Shown: positions 16,636 to 25,654, numbered from the stretch's first letter. The stretch: 64,000 bases of DNA from Microbacterium sp. UFMG61 (GCF_015354505.1 NZ_JACAFP010000010.1:84153-148152), one strand, 5' to 3'. Program-made: numbers and translations. Notes: generated from the sequence alone by a model not told the origin.

Positions 16636-17250
16636 TCAGCGGCGCGAGGGCGCCGTGCGTCGGGTGACGAGCCGACGCAGCAGGATCACGAGGGGTATCA
16701 GCACCGCCAGCGGCGGACACAGCACGGCGCAGAAGACGAGGATCTCGCCGATGCCGAAGTCAGCGGCTCCCGTCCGGCCGAGTCCGATGCCGCCGACACC
16801 GAACGAGTCGCCCGCCACGAGGTAGTCGCCGCCATAGGTGTCGAGTGAGTCATCGCACCGCACCAGATGTGGTCCGGCATCGACGGCGGTGAACTGCGAC
16901 CGCTGCTCGAAGCCCGGGCGCGGAGTCATCCACCAGAGCACGTCGTTCCAGCTGAGAGCGGAGCCGCCCCGCTGCGCGAGATCCGAGCCGTCGGGGCCTG
17001 TGACACCGCACTCCATCGTCCCCAGCATCGCCGATCGCCCGCTCGCCCAGATGCCCGCCGTCTCTCCTGCCGCCAGCTCGACCGAGATCGTACGCCCGAT
17101 CATCGCCGGCTCCGCCTCATCGATCGACCGGACGATCGGCATCACCCACATCAGCCAGATCAGCACCGACGCCGCGGCGCAGATCGCGGCAGCGACGAAC
17201 GCCGCCCGATCCCTCGCCCGCAGCCGATCCGTCGAACGGGGTGACGTCAC
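16636..17250 (-). CDS. Two-helix membrane protein, unknown
   Basis: 204 residues with one membrane helix near the N-terminus (about 17-40, after a basic start) and one at the C-terminus (about 168-190), enclosing about 120 residues probably outside the cell. That domain has four cysteines (MECGV, VRCDD and others near the helices) and no motif I know. GTG 17250 overlaps the tatB stop by 4 bases (GTGA), so it is coupled to tatB, which may point to a role at the envelope. I do not recognise the family. Confidence 0.7.
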   Translation of the reverse strand: MTSPRSTDRLRARDRAAFVAAAICAAASVLIWLMWVMPIVRSIDEAEPAMIGRTISVELAAGETAGIWASGRSAMLGTMECGVTGPDGSDLAQRGGSALSWNDVLWWMTPRPGFEQRSQFTAVDAGPHLVRCDDSLDTYGGDYLVAGDSFGVGGIGLGRTGAADFGIGEILVFCAVLCPPLAVLIPLVILLRRLVTRRTAPSRR

Positions 17251-17633
17251 GTCGCTTCGAGGTCGAACGGCGGAGGATTCGCCACGGAGAACTCCGGGCG
17301 CACACGCACCGGCCGCACGGGCGTCACCTCCGGCTCCGCGACGACCGTGGCAGCCTGCGTCGCGGCCACGGCGGGAGCGTCTTCGAAGAGGGCATCGCGA
17401 ATGATGCGGCGCGGGTCGTACTGTCGCGGATCGAGCTTGCGCCAGTCGACGTCGTCGACCTCGGGACCCATCTCCTCGCGCACGCGGGTCTTCGTGTCGC
17501 GCAGGAACTCTCCGGCGCGCCGAGCGAGCTTCGCCACGCTCTCCGCATAGCGAGGCAGCCGCTCAGGTCCGACGAGAAGAACAGCGACCAGACCGATCAG
17601 CAGAATCTTCTCGAATGAGATCCCGAGTTCCAT
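17247..17633 (-). CDS. tatB: Sec-independent (Tat) translocase subunit TatB
   Basis: 128 residues: one N-terminal membrane helix (about 5-21), the hinge VGPERLP (21-27), an amphipathic helix (ESVAKLARRAGEFLRDTKTR) and a proline-rich polar tail, the standard TatA/B plan. The leading MELGISFEKI and the glutamate before the helix favour TatB over TatA. It helps TatC recognise twin-arginine substrates at the cytoplasmic membrane. ATG 17633 has TAGCCT (17640-17645, minus strand) six bases upstream, a leaderless promoter. In mycobacteria tatB lies at the equivalent place but downstream of sigE-rseA-htrA, which are not here. Confidence 0.9.
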   Translation of the reverse strand: MELGISFEKILLIGLVAVLLVGPERLPRYAESVAKLARRAGEFLRDTKTRVREEMGPEVDDVDWRKLDPRQYDPRRIIRDALFEDAPAVAATQAATVVAEPEVTPVRPVRVRPEFSVANPPPFDLEAT

Positions 17634-17722
17634 CTCACCAGGCTACCGCCGCGCCTGCCTCCGTGCCGCGCACCGAGCGCATACGCTGGGGGAACACACA
17701 TCTCAGTCGGGAGAACAGGGCA

Positions 17723-18358
17723 ATGAGCGAGAACGATGCGAACGCACGTTTCCTCCGGGAATCCATCGTGGAGCCGTCCTCGATCGCGCGCGCTCGTGCC
17801 CACGCCGTCGAACTCGGCGCAGCGCCCGTCAGCGCTGCCGTCGGGTCGCAGCTCGCCGTTCTCGCCGCAGCGACGAACGCCAGGTCGATCGTCGAGATAG
17901 GCACCGGTGCAGGCGTCTCCGGGCTGTGGCTGCTGAGGGGCGCACCCCAGGCGGTGCTGACCTCGATCGACAACGAGCCCGAGCATCTCGCCGCCGCCCG
18001 TCAGGCCTTCGCCGACGCCAGAGTGCCCGCCACCCGCGCGCGCTTCATCAGCGGACGCGCAGCCGATGTCCTCCCCCGCATGAACGAATCCTCATACGAC
18101 GTCGTCCTGGTCGATGCCGACGCGGAGAACGTCATCGAGTACGTCGAGCACGGTCTGCGCCTCGCGCGGGCCGGCGGCATCGTCCTCGTTCCGCGGGTCC
18201 TGGCAGGCGGGCGCGTCGCAGACCCCGTGCAGCGTGACGCGGTGACGTCGGCATACCGCTCACTGATCCAGGAGACGCAGGAATCGGCTGCGGTGCTCGC
18301 CACCGTGTCGATGTCGGGCGAGGGCCTGCTCCAGCTGATCCGGATCGCTGAGGCCTGA
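17723..18358 (+). CDS. SAM-dependent O-methyltransferase (class I, Rv1220c-like)
   Basis: 211 residues with the cation-dependent O-methyltransferase fold: AdoMet motif I VEIGTGAG (57-64), the acidic SIDNEPEH at the end of strand 2, and VVLVDADAENVIEYVEHGL at the metal/active-site strand. No membrane segment. The substrate is unknown; catechol-type phenols are the usual class. The start is ATG 17723 with GGGAG (17709-17713) upstream; longer readings run into tatB's promoter. It is divergent from tatB and ends in a perfect terminator, as in mycobacteria. Confidence 0.85.
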   Translation: MSENDANARFLRESIVEPSSIARARAHAVELGAAPVSAAVGSQLAVLAAATNARSIVEIGTGAGVSGLWLLRGAPQAVLTSIDNEPEHLAAARQAFADARVPATRARFISGRAADVLPRMNESSYDVVLVDADAENVIEYVEHGLRLARAGGIVLVPRVLAGGRVADPVQRDAVTSAYRSLIQETQESAAVLATVSMSGEGLLQLIRIAEA

Positions 18359-18374
18359 CGCCTCGCTTCGGACG

Positions 18375-18413
18375 CGAAGAGGGCGACGGATCGGTGATCC
18401 GTCGCCCTCTTCG
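18375..18413 (+). terminator. Strong rho-independent terminator after the O-methyltransferase
   Basis: A perfect 18-bp stem (18375-18392 / 18396-18413) with a three-base loop, 17 bases after the methyltransferase stop and before the convergent DUF3117 gene. The T tract is weak (TGTAT), but the stem is very stable and would work in both directions. Confidence 0.85.
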
Positions 18414-18446
18414 TGTATGTCTCCGCTCGACGCGGATGGATGTCGT

Positions 18447-18620
18447 TCAGGCCGGCGCCACGACGGCTGCCAGCACGTCGTGGAGTTCCTTCGCCTCTGC
18501 GTCGTTCACGGACACGACCAGGCGACCGCCGCCTTCGAGGGGGACGCGCACGATGATGAGTCGCCCTTCCTTCACGGCCTCCATGGGTCCGTCGCCAGTC
18601 CTCGGCTTCATCGCTGCCAT
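18447..18620 (-). CDS. DUF3117 small protein
   Basis: A 57-residue protein starting MAAMKPRTGDGPMEAVKEGR and continuing with VPLEGGGRLVVSVN. This is the widely conserved actinobacterial DUF3117 family (Rv1211-like), whose members are 53-60 residues. The start is ATG 18620 with AAGGAG six bases upstream. Codon third positions are strongly G/C as in neighbouring genes. Function unknown; it is one of the most conserved small proteins of the phylum. It converges with the methyltransferase gene and ends 34 bases from that gene's terminator. Confidence 0.9.
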   Translation of the reverse strand: MAAMKPRTGDGPMEAVKEGRLIIVRVPLEGGGRLVVSVNDAEAKELHDVLAAVVAPA

Positions 18621-18689
18621 CGTGGGCTCCTTTTCCTCCGGTGGTATCTCACCAGTTTATCGGTTGTCACCGAACCCTGTACGTCACCC

Positions 18690-18720
18690 GTGAAGAAATG
18701 CATCAAGCATTAACATTCAC
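18690..18720 (-). terminator. Hairpin overlapping the mannosyltransferase stop
   Basis: Inner stem AATGC/GCATT (18697-18701 / 18707-18711) and outer stem GTGAA/TTCAC (18690-18694 / 18716-18720), unusually A+T rich for this genome and overlapping the stop codon at 18717-18719. It probably ends the dapE-mannosyltransferase transcript. Confidence 0.5.
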
Positions 18721-19934
18721 GGAACCTGCCAGAACGTGTTGCCGAGGGCATACATGCTGTGGATCCATGCCCATTGCCCGATGAGACAGGCGGTCAGAAC
18801 GCCGAAGCGCCATACACGCGAACGCGGCACAGCGACGGCGCCCCAGAGCGGGCTCAGGGGCAGGAGAAGCCGGAAGGTGCTCGACTGGGGGAAGAACACC
18901 GCGAGCAGGTAGAGCAGATACCCGGCGCTCCACAGTCGCAGGTCAGAACCGAGCTTTCGCACCTGAGGGCTCAGAAGAAGGACCGCACTCGCGCCCGCGA
19001 CGAGGATCACCAGCGCGACCGGCCCCAGAGCACTGGGGAGTCCCCACTGCGCGAACCAGAACTGCGACGCCTGCACCCAGCCCTCGAAGGGCACGAAGCC
19101 GGCCACGCCGCCGGCGATCCAGTTGCGCCGCCACGAGAGCTCGGTCGCCAGGTACGCACCGGGATCCCCGGTCACGATGGCAGCGATCGCCTGCCAGGCG
19201 AAGCCGCACACGGTGGCCAGCACCCCCAGAGCGATGATGTTCGCGACATCGCGGCCACCGAGTGGGTCGTCGCGGCGACGTATCCACCGCACGATGCCGT
19301 GGAGTCCGAGGAACAGGGCGAAGGCGAGGATTCCGGGGCGGGTGAACGCCATGACGGGGATGATGACGTAGAGCCATCCGTAGCGGCGGCGGATCGTGAG
19401 ATCCAGGGCGAGGAAGAGCAGAAGGAGGAAGAGCGTCTCGGCGTAACCCACCTGGAACATCGCCGCGAGGGGCCCGGATGAGAAGAAGACGACCGCCCAC
19501 ATCGCAGCCGACCGTCCGATGCGATCACGGAGGAGTCGGTGGAGTGCCAGGCAGGCGAGATACCCCGCCACGAAGGAGAGCAGGAACGCTCCGACGCCCC
19601 AGGAGCCGAACAGCAGTCCCAGGAGCTTGGCCGCGTATGCGAACACGGGCATGAATGCCCAGGCGTTCTCGGCGACATCGCCGGATTCGGTGAGCGGGAG
19701 GTCGCTCGGGTACCCTTCCTCGGCCACGAGCCAGTACCACTGGGCATCCCACCCGAGCACGAAGTCGACGAGTCCCGGCTCGACGCCGAACCGCGAGAGC
19801 GAGGTCGACTGCGCAGCCGCTGCGATCATCAGCCCGGTGGTCACGACGCGCGCCGAGAGGTAGATCAGCGCGATCCGCAGTGGCAGAGGCAGCTGCGCCC
19901 AGCGTCGCGCGAGGGTCAGCGCGACGTCAGCCAT
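18717..19934 (-). CDS. PIG-V-like (GT-C) mannosyltransferase, polytopic
   Basis: 405 residues with about ten membrane helices. Near the N-terminus the motif GWDAQWYWLVAEEGYP (61-76) matches the first luminal loop of GT-C enzymes of the PIG-V / Mannosyl_trans2 group, where the aspartate is catalytic. Such enzymes move a mannose from a polyprenyl-phosphate donor to a glycolipid or protein on the outer face of the membrane; the acceptor is unknown. ATG 19934 overlaps the end of dapE by 19 bases, so they are co-transcribed. The ORF runs further upstream only as a shadow of dapE. Confidence 0.78.
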   Translation of the reverse strand: MADVALTLARRWAQLPLPLRIALIYLSARVVTTGLMIAAAAQSTSLSRFGVEPGLVDFVLGWDAQWYWLVAEEGYPSDLPLTESGDVAENAWAFMPVFAYAAKLLGLLFGSWGVGAFLLSFVAGYLACLALHRLLRDRIGRSAAMWAVVFFSSGPLAAMFQVGYAETLFLLLLFLALDLTIRRRYGWLYVIIPVMAFTRPGILAFALFLGLHGIVRWIRRRDDPLGGRDVANIIALGVLATVCGFAWQAIAAIVTGDPGAYLATELSWRRNWIAGGVAGFVPFEGWVQASQFWFAQWGLPSALGPVALVILVAGASAVLLLSPQVRKLGSDLRLWSAGYLLYLLAVFFPQSSTFRLLLPLSPLWGAVAVPRSRVWRFGVLTACLIGQWAWIHSMYALGNTFWQVP

Positions 19935-20989
19935 GCCCGCAGTCCGCGCTCGACGGCGTCGATCTGCGCGAGGGGGACCCTCTCCTCGTCGTGGTGGGCG
20001 AGGTGCGGGTCGCCGGGGCCGTAGTTGACGGCGGGGATGCCGAGCGCCGAGAAGCGCGCGACGTCGGTCCACCCGTACTTCGGACGGGGCTCGGCACCGA
20101 CGGCTGCGACGAACTCCTGGGCGATGGGAGCGTCGAGTCCCGGTCGCGCCCCCTCGGCCGCATCGGTGATCTCGACGTCGAACCCGGCCAGAAGGTTGCG
20201 GATGTGCGCCTCGGCGTCGGCCGCCGACTTGCTCGGCGCGAACCGGTAGTTGACCTCGACCTCGCAGGCATCGGGAATCACATTGCCGGCGACTCCGCCG
20301 CTGATGCGCACCGCGCTCATGCTCTCGCGATAGAGCAGGCCCTCGACCGGAACCTCTCGGGCCCGGTACTCGGCGAGACGAGCGAGGATCGGAGCCGCGC
20401 GGTGGATGGCGTTCTCGCCGATCCAGGCGCGTGCCGCGTGCGCCCGGACGCCGGAGGTCCTGACGATCGCACGCATCGTGCCGTTGCAGCCGCCCTCGAC
20501 CTCGCCGTTCGACGGCTCGCCGAGGATCGCGAAGTCGGCCCGGAAGAGGTCAGGGCGCACGGCGGCGAGCAGTGCGAGACCGTTTTTCGACGCCTCGACC
20601 TCTTCGTTGTCGTACCACATCCAGGTGATGTCGACCGAGGGCTCGGTGAGCTCTGCGGCGAGCTTCAGCTGCACGGCGGTGCCGCTCTTCATGTCGACGG
20701 TTCCGCGGCCCCAGAGGTAGGCGACGCCGTCGATCTCGATGTCCCGTGTCGGCACGTTGTCGTTGATCGGCACGGTGTCGATGTGGCCTGCGATCGCGAC
20801 CCGCTGCGCGCGCCCCAGGTTCGTCCGGGCGACGATGGTGTTGCCGTGTCGGATCACCTCGAGATGGGAGTACGCGGAGATCGCCTCCTCGATGGCATCC
20901 GCGAGCGTCTTCTCGTCACCCGACACACTCGGGATGTCGCAGATCGCGCGGGTCAGGTCGGCGGAGGACGCTGTCAGATCGAGCACCAT
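19916..20989 (-). CDS. dapE: Succinyl-diaminopimelate desuccinylase
   Basis: 357 residues, M20 di-zinc peptidase family, of DapE size. Metal and catalytic motifs: AGHIDTVP (H69, D71), WGRGTVDMKSG (D99), YDNEEVEA (E129/E130), GEPSNG, and the late NYGPGDPHLAHHDEE. It removes succinate from N-succinyl-LL-diaminopimelate in the lysine and peptidoglycan precursor pathway; dapD lies divergent next door and dapC 5 kb away. The start is ATG 20989 with TAGGCT (20997-21002, minus strand) seven bases upstream, probably leaderless. Confidence 0.93.
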   Translation of the reverse strand: MVLDLTASSADLTRAICDIPSVSGDEKTLADAIEEAISAYSHLEVIRHGNTIVARTNLGRAQRVAIAGHIDTVPINDNVPTRDIEIDGVAYLWGRGTVDMKSGTAVQLKLAAELTEPSVDITWMWYDNEEVEASKNGLALLAAVRPDLFRADFAILGEPSNGEVEGGCNGTMRAIVRTSGVRAHAARAWIGENAIHRAAPILARLAEYRAREVPVEGLLYRESMSAVRISGGVAGNVIPDACEVEVNYRFAPSKSAADAEAHIRNLLAGFDVEITDAAEGARPGLDAPIAQEFVAAVGAEPRPKYGWTDVARFSALGIPAVNYGPGDPHLAHHDEERVPLAQIDAVERGLRAWLTSR

Positions 20990-21054
20990 GCCCCCAGCCT
21001 ACTTACCCCGACATCTGAGCGATGGCGGGTGCCTGGTCGCGATAGCGTGGAGAC

Positions 21055-22008
21055 ATGACTGAGGCGCGCACCGTGTGGGGTACCGGACTTTCGACGATCG
21101 CCGGCGACGGCACCGTTCTCGACGCCTGGTTCCCCGAAGTGCTCACCGAAGCCCCGTCGGCAGGAGACGCCGCGGCCGCGCTCGTCACCCTCGAGTCGCT
21201 CGCCGGCCCTGACGAACGCCGCAACGTGACGGTCGACACCGTGCAGCTGCAGATCGACCTGGATGCCGCACCGGCCTCAACGATCGACGCCTACCTGCGC
21301 CTGCACGCGCTGTCGCACCTTGTCGTGCGTCCGAACGAGCTCAACCTCGACGGCATCTTCGCCCACCTGCCGAACGTCGCCTGGACCAATGCGGGCCCCG
21401 TGCACCCGGCCGACGCCGCCCGGCTCCGCCCGCTCCTTCAGCGCGCAGGGATCCAGGTGCAGGGTCTCGACAAGTTCCCTCGACTCACCGACTATGTGCA
21501 GCCCGCAGGAGTGCGCATCGCCGACGCCTCGCGTGTACGCCTCGGCGCCCACCTCTCCCCCGGTACGACGGTCATGCACGAGGGCTTCGTGAACTTCAAC
21601 GCGGGAACGCTCGGCTCATCGATGGTCGAGGGGCGCATCTCGCAGGGCGTGGTCGTGGGCGACGGCAGCGACATCGGCGGCGGTTCGTCGATCATGGGCA
21701 CTCTGTCGGGCGGAGGGGCGCACCGGGTATCGATCGGCTCCCGCACGCTGCTCGGCGCCAATGCCGGTATCGGGATCTCGCTCGGCGATGACTGCGTCGT
21801 CGAGGCCGGTCTCTATGTCACGGCCGGCACCAAGGTCGTGCTCGTCGACGGCCCGACCACGGCTGACGGTGTCAAGAAGTCGGTCAAGGGCGCCGACCTC
21901 TCGGGCCAGGACGGCCTGCTGTTCCGACGCAACTCCCTCACAGGCACGGTCGAGGCCGTCCGACGCGCGGGCGTCGGCGTCACCCTCAACGAGGCGCTGC
22001 ACGCCTGA
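21055..22008 (+). CDS. dapD: Tetrahydrodipicolinate N-succinyltransferase
   Basis: 317 residues, the long actinobacterial DapD type: an N-terminal alpha/beta domain, then a left-handed beta helix with hexapeptide turns (about 165-270: [60 protein letters not shown]). It succinylates tetrahydrodipicolinate using succinyl-CoA, the step before DapC and DapE. ATG 21055 follows TAGCGT (21043-21048) by six bases, with GGAG between, so it is leaderless or nearly so. It is divergent from dapE across only 65 bases, as in mycobacteria. Confidence 0.94.
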   Translation: MTEARTVWGTGLSTIAGDGTVLDAWFPEVLTEAPSAGDAAAALVTLESLAGPDERRNVTVDTVQLQIDLDAAPASTIDAYLRLHALSHLVVRPNELNLDGIFAHLPNVAWTNAGPVHPADAARLRPLLQRAGIQVQGLDKFPRLTDYVQPAGVRIADASRVRLGAHLSPGTTVMHEGFVNFNAGTLGSSMVEGRISQGVVVGDGSDIGGGSSIMGTLSGGGAHRVSIGSRTLLGANAGIGISLGDDCVVEAGLYVTAGTKVVLVDGPTTADGVKKSVKGADLSGQDGLLFRRNSLTGTVEAVRRAGVGVTLNEALHA

Positions 22009-22232
22009 ACGACGCGCGGGGATGCGCGGCATCCCAGGCTTCTCCTTCGGGCGCGTGATAGTGTCGAGGCGACGCTCCTCGCGATGCGAGACGTCTGCGT
22101 CGTCGACACGCTCCCGCGCCACTTGCCTGGTTCTGGCCATTTCGAACGGCGAAACGATGCGCGGTCCCGCGCCGTCGCCCACCTTCCCGCACCCGGCCTG
22201 ATGGTTCGTGCGTGCATTCTCGGAGATACTTC
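22009..22232 (+). promoter_or_regulatory. Promoter and long leader of the second DEAD-box gene
   Basis: A 224-base gap. TAGTGT (22059-22064) is a plausible -10 box, giving a leader of about 160 bases before the ATG at 22233, whose ribosome site is GGAG at 22222-22225. An interrupted inverted repeat (22061-22074 / 22098-22109) overlaps that box. No other gene was seen here. Confidence 0.3.
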
Positions 22233-23627
22233 ATGACTTCCTTCCTCGATCTCGGCGTGCCCGCCGACCTCGCCGCCGTCCTCGCGAAGGACGGCAAGAC
22301 GGAGGCGTTCGCGATTCAGCGCGACACCCTCCCCGATTCCCTCGCCGGTCGTGACCTGCTCGGTCGCGGCCGCACCGGCAGCGGAAAGACGATCGCGTTC
22401 GCACTCCCTCTCGTCTCGCGCCTCGCGGCTTCGACGCGCAAGAGCCGCCCGAACCACCCTCGTGGCCTCGTGCTCGCTCCGACCCGCGAGCTCGCCACAC
22501 AGATCGCCGCGACCATCGCGCCGCTCGCGGCGGCCAAGGGCCTGCGCGTCGCCACCGTCTTCGGAGGCGTCAGCCAGCGTCCGCAGGAGCAGGCGATGCG
22601 CGACGGCGTCGACATCGTCGTCGCGTGCCCCGGCCGTCTCGAAGACCTGATGAAGCAGCGCGTGGTCCAGCTCGACGCCGTCGAGGTCACCGTGCTCGAC
22701 GAGGCCGATCACATGGCCGACCTCGGGTTCCTTCCGGGCGTCACGCGCATCCTCACCGCCACTCCGGCCGGCGGCCAGCGCCTGCTGTTCAGCGCGACCC
22801 TCGACCGCGGCATCGACACCCTCGCCCGCCGCTTCCTCTCGAATGCCGTCAGCCACGAGGTCGACGAAGAGAGCGTTCCGGTCGGCGAGATGACGCACCG
22901 CGTGCTCGTGGTCGACTCGACCGACAACAAGACCACACTCGTGCGCGACCTCGCCTCGGGCACGGGCCGCCGCATCCTCTTCACTCGCACCAAGCACCAG
23001 GCGAAGAAGCTGGCGAAGCAGCTCACCGCTGCCGGCATCCCGGCCGTCGACCTGCACGGCAACCTGTCGCAGAACGCCCGTGAGCGCAACCTCGGCGCCT
23101 TCTCGTCGGACCCCGCAGACGGCGGAGTGCGCGTTCTCGTCGCGACCGACGTCGCCGCCCGTGGCGTGCACGTCGACAACGTCGATCTCGTCGTCCACGT
23201 CGACCCGCCCATGGAGCACAAGGCCTACCTGCACCGCTCCGGTCGCACCGCTCGTGCGGGCGCAGCCGGAACCGTCGTCACCGTCGTCCTGCCCGAGCAG
23301 CGCCGCGATGTGAAGGATCTGCTCCGCAAGGCGGCCATCACCGCCGCGCTCGAGCCGGTCACCTCTGATGCCGTCACCGAGCTCGTCCCCGAGCGCGCAC
23401 CGCATGTGCGCCCGGCGCCGGTTCAGCAGCAGCAGCGCCAGGCGCCGAAGCAGCGTCCGGCCGGTGGCGAGCGGAACGGCGCAGCCAACCCGCCGTCGCG
23501 TCGCAGCCGTCGCCCTCGCTCCGGTCAGGGCGGTCAGGGACAGGCCGCATCGGCAGGGTCCCGTCAGGGCGGCCAGTCCCGCTCCGGCGGCCAGGGTGGC
23601 CGCGGTCGCGGTTCGCAGGGACGCTGA
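22233..23627 (+). CDS. DEAD-box ATP-dependent RNA helicase with RG/Q-rich tail
   Basis: 464 residues with full DEAD-box core: FAIQRDTLPDSL, RTGSGKT (47-53), PTREL (83-87), CPGR (132-135), DEAD (156-159), SAT (187-189), VATDVAARGVHVD and HRSGRTARAG. After residue 375 the tail is low complexity, first glutamine rich (QQQQRQAPKQR), then glycine, arginine and serine repeats (GGQSRSGGQGGRGRGSQGR), an RGG-like RNA-binding tail. It is a second DEAD-box gene, clearly different from the one at 5.8 kb. The ATG at 22233 has GGAGA seven bases upstream; an in-frame GTG at 22212 lacks one. Confidence 0.92.
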   Translation: MTSFLDLGVPADLAAVLAKDGKTEAFAIQRDTLPDSLAGRDLLGRGRTGSGKTIAFALPLVSRLAASTRKSRPNHPRGLVLAPTRELATQIAATIAPLAAAKGLRVATVFGGVSQRPQEQAMRDGVDIVVACPGRLEDLMKQRVVQLDAVEVTVLDEADHMADLGFLPGVTRILTATPAGGQRLLFSATLDRGIDTLARRFLSNAVSHEVDEESVPVGEMTHRVLVVDSTDNKTTLVRDLASGTGRRILFTRTKHQAKKLAKQLTAAGIPAVDLHGNLSQNARERNLGAFSSDPADGGVRVLVATDVAARGVHVDNVDLVVHVDPPMEHKAYLHRSGRTARAGAAGTVVTVVLPEQRRDVKDLLRKAAITAALEPVTSDAVTELVPERAPHVRPAPVQQQQRQAPKQRPAGGERNGAANPPSRRSRRPRSGQGGQGQAASAGSRQGGQSRSGGQGGRGRGSQGR

Positions 23628-23639
23628 CCCACAGACGAC

Positions 23640-23683
23640 ACGAGCGGGTGCGTCGATGCTCAGGCATCGACGCACCCGCTCGT
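23640..23683. terminator. Perfect 20-bp hairpin between convergent genes
   Basis: Arms at 23640-23659 and 23664-23683 pair over 20 bp with a four-base loop, followed by CGTTTG. It lies between the DEAD-box helicase stop and the stop of the convergent SRPBCC gene and should terminate both. Confidence 0.85.
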
Positions 23684-23698
23684 CGTTTGCGGGCGCGA

Positions 23699-24178
23699 TC
23701 AGCCCCGGGCGCGCCGCGCCTCGGCCACGATCTGCGGATCTGAGCATCCACGCACGAACCCCGCCAACCGGCGCCTGATCTCGACACCGAGCACGCGCAC
23801 GCCGACCCATTCGGCGATCGGTGCGAGCCACGCGGGGCGACACGAGAAGTTGTACTTCCACACGGCGAGAGTGCCTTCAGGCACCTCGGTGAATCGCCAG
23901 CCGCCGCCGAGCTTGGTGAAGAACCACGGCCCTGTCTCCATAACCATGCCCACGTTGGTCGGCGGGGCGTAGGAGACGTACCGGCTCACCATCGAGAAGC
24001 CGAAGCGCTGGCGCGTGTAGGTGCGCACGTCCTTCGCCGCGACAGCCGCGCCGTCGAGGAAGTGCTGCTCGCTGATGAACGGGTCCCAGCGTCTGCGCAC
24101 GGCTCCGGTCGTCTGCGAGACCGCGAAGGCCGTCGCCGGATCCACCGGAACGACGGCCTCTGCGGTGACGACGGGCAT
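23699..24178 (-). CDS. SRPBCC family (START-like) protein
   Basis: 159 residues with a Bet v1/START-like plan: opening AEAVVPVDPATAFAVSQTTG, a basic WDPF motif, antiparallel strands (MVMETGPWFFTKLGGGWRF, GTLAVWKYNFSCRP) and a long C-terminal helix (LGVEIRRRLAGFVRGC). These proteins bind hydrophobic ligands or act as cyclases; the role here is unknown. ATG 24178 is 11 bases after the gltA stop, so it is probably co-transcribed with citrate synthase. A longer ORF start at 24283 lies inside gltA and is rejected. Confidence 0.75.
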   Translation of the reverse strand: MPVVTAEAVVPVDPATAFAVSQTTGAVRRRWDPFISEQHFLDGAAVAAKDVRTYTRQRFGFSMVSRYVSYAPPTNVGMVMETGPWFFTKLGGGWRFTEVPEGTLAVWKYNFSCRPAWLAPIAEWVGVRVLGVEIRRRLAGFVRGCSDPQIVAEARRARG

Positions 24179-24189
24179 CGCGCGTCGGA

Positions 24190-25485
24190 TCAGCGGGTCT
24201 GGAAGGTGCGCTCCGGGGACCCCGTGTAGAGCTGCTGCGGGCGGCCGATCTTGGTCTGCGGGTCGAGCTGCAGCTCGCGCCACTGTGCGAGCCAGCCCGG
24301 GAGGCGTCCGATCGCGAACAGCACGGTGAACATGCGCGTCGGGAAGCCCATCGCCTTGTAGATCACGCCGGTGTAGAAGTCGACGTTCGGGTAGAGACGA
24401 CGCTCCTTGAAGTAGTCGTCCGCGAGCGCGAGCTCCTCGAGCTCCTGCGCGAGGTCGAGCAGCGGGTCGGTGACACCGAGCTCTGCGAGCACCTCGCCGG
24501 CGGCCTCCTTGACGAGCTTGGCGCGGGGGTCGTAGTTCTTGTAGACCCGGTGGCCGAAGCCCATCAGCTTCACGCCCTCTTCCTTGTTCTTCACGCGCTC
24601 GACGAAGCGCGAGACGCTCTGACCCGAGTCCCGGATCTGACCGAGCATGGTGAGGACGGCTTCGTTCGCGCCGCCGTGCAGGGGGCCGGAGAGAGCCTGG
24701 ATGCCGGCGGAGATCGACGCGAACTGGTTCGCGCCGGTCGATCCGACCAGACGCACGGTCGAGGTCGACGCGTTCTGCTCGTGGTCCTCGTGGAGGATCA
24801 GCAGAAGCTCGAGGGCCTTCGACATGACCGGGTTGACCTGGTACTCCTCGGAGTGCACCCCGAAGTTGAGCTTGAGGAAGTTCTCGACGAAGCCGAGCGA
24901 GTTGTCGGGATACAGGAAGGCCTGACCCACGCTCTTCTTGTGCGCGTACGCGGCGATGACCGGCAGCTTGGCGAGCATGCGGATCATGTTCAGCTCGACA
25001 TGCTCGGGGTTGTGGGGGTCGGTCTGGCCCTCGTAGTACGTCGAGAGCGCTGCGACCGCGGACGAGAGCACCGACATGGGGTGCGCCGTGTGCGGCAGCG
25101 CGGAGAAGAAGCGCTTGAGATCTTCGTGGAGCAGCGTGTGCCGACGGATCTTCTCGTCGAACTCGGCGAGCTCCGCAGCAGACGGGAGTTCGCCGTAGAT
25201 CAGGAGCCAGGCGACCTCGAGGTAGCTGGTGTTGCCCGCAAGCTGCTCGATCGGGTAGCCGCGATACCGCAGGATTCCCTTGTCGCCGTCGATGAACGTG
25301 ATCTCGGACTTGGTGGACGCCGTGTTGACGAATCCGTAGTCGAGACCCGTGTAGCCGGTCTGCCGGGTCAGCGTCGAGAAATCGATGCTGTCGTGCCCCG
25401 CCGTGCCGCGCACGAGCGGGAACTCTGCCGTCGTCTCACCGATCGTCAGCTTCGCCGTCGCCTGCTGCTCTGCCGCTGCGCTCAC
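24190..25485 (-). CDS. gltA: Citrate synthase (type II)
   Basis: 431 residues, the long NADH-sensitive type II form. Active-site residues are visible: H235 area (LHEDHEQNAS), H270 in GPLHGGANEA, H312 in GFGHRVYKNYDPRA and aspartate 369 in YPNVDFYTG. It condenses acetyl-CoA and oxaloacetate as the first TCA step. The start is GTG 25485, set by GAGGAGG (25491-25497) five bases upstream; the in-frame GTG at 25533 has no ribosome site and would add 16 non-conserved residues. It lies 169 bases downstream of dapC with an operator-like palindrome between. Confidence 0.95.
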   Translation of the reverse strand: MSAAAEQQATAKLTIGETTAEFPLVRGTAGHDSIDFSTLTRQTGYTGLDYGFVNTASTKSEITFIDGDKGILRYRGYPIEQLAGNTSYLEVAWLLIYGELPSAAELAEFDEKIRRHTLLHEDLKRFFSALPHTAHPMSVLSSAVAALSTYYEGQTDPHNPEHVELNMIRMLAKLPVIAAYAHKKSVGQAFLYPDNSLGFVENFLKLNFGVHSEEYQVNPVMSKALELLLILHEDHEQNASTSTVRLVGSTGANQFASISAGIQALSGPLHGGANEAVLTMLGQIRDSGQSVSRFVERVKNKEEGVKLMGFGHRVYKNYDPRAKLVKEAAGEVLAELGVTDPLLDLAQELEELALADDYFKERRLYPNVDFYTGVIYKAMGFPTRMFTVLFAIGRLPGWLAQWRELQLDPQTKIGRPQQLYTGSPERTFQTR

Positions 25486-25588
25486 GCGGGCCTCCTCGTG
25501 GATGTTCATCAAAGCCGGATGTGGCGATGTCACGGCGCCGTGCGCCGGGCCGAATCGAGATCATCGATACACGACCGAATCGCCTTTA

Positions 25589-25614
25589 CAGCCTAGTAGG
25601 CACACAGGCCTACT
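25589..25614 (-). promoter_or_regulatory. Operator-like palindrome and -10 box upstream of gltA
   Basis: AGTAGGC (25595-25601) and GCCTACT (25608-25614) form a 7+6+7 inverted repeat. On the minus strand it runs directly into TAGGCT, a typical -10 hexamer (plus 25591-25596). No good -35 is visible. The overlap suggests a repressor or activator site controlling gltA, with a leader of about 100 bases. Confidence 0.45.
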
Positions 25615-25654
25615 GTGACATCAGACAAAAGAAGTCCGCGTCCGAAGAGGGAAC

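Noticed and set aside
22061..22109. Interrupted hairpin in front of the second DEAD-box gene as an RNA regulator
   Set aside because: Its 5' arm overlaps the predicted -10 box, so it would probably not be transcribed in full.
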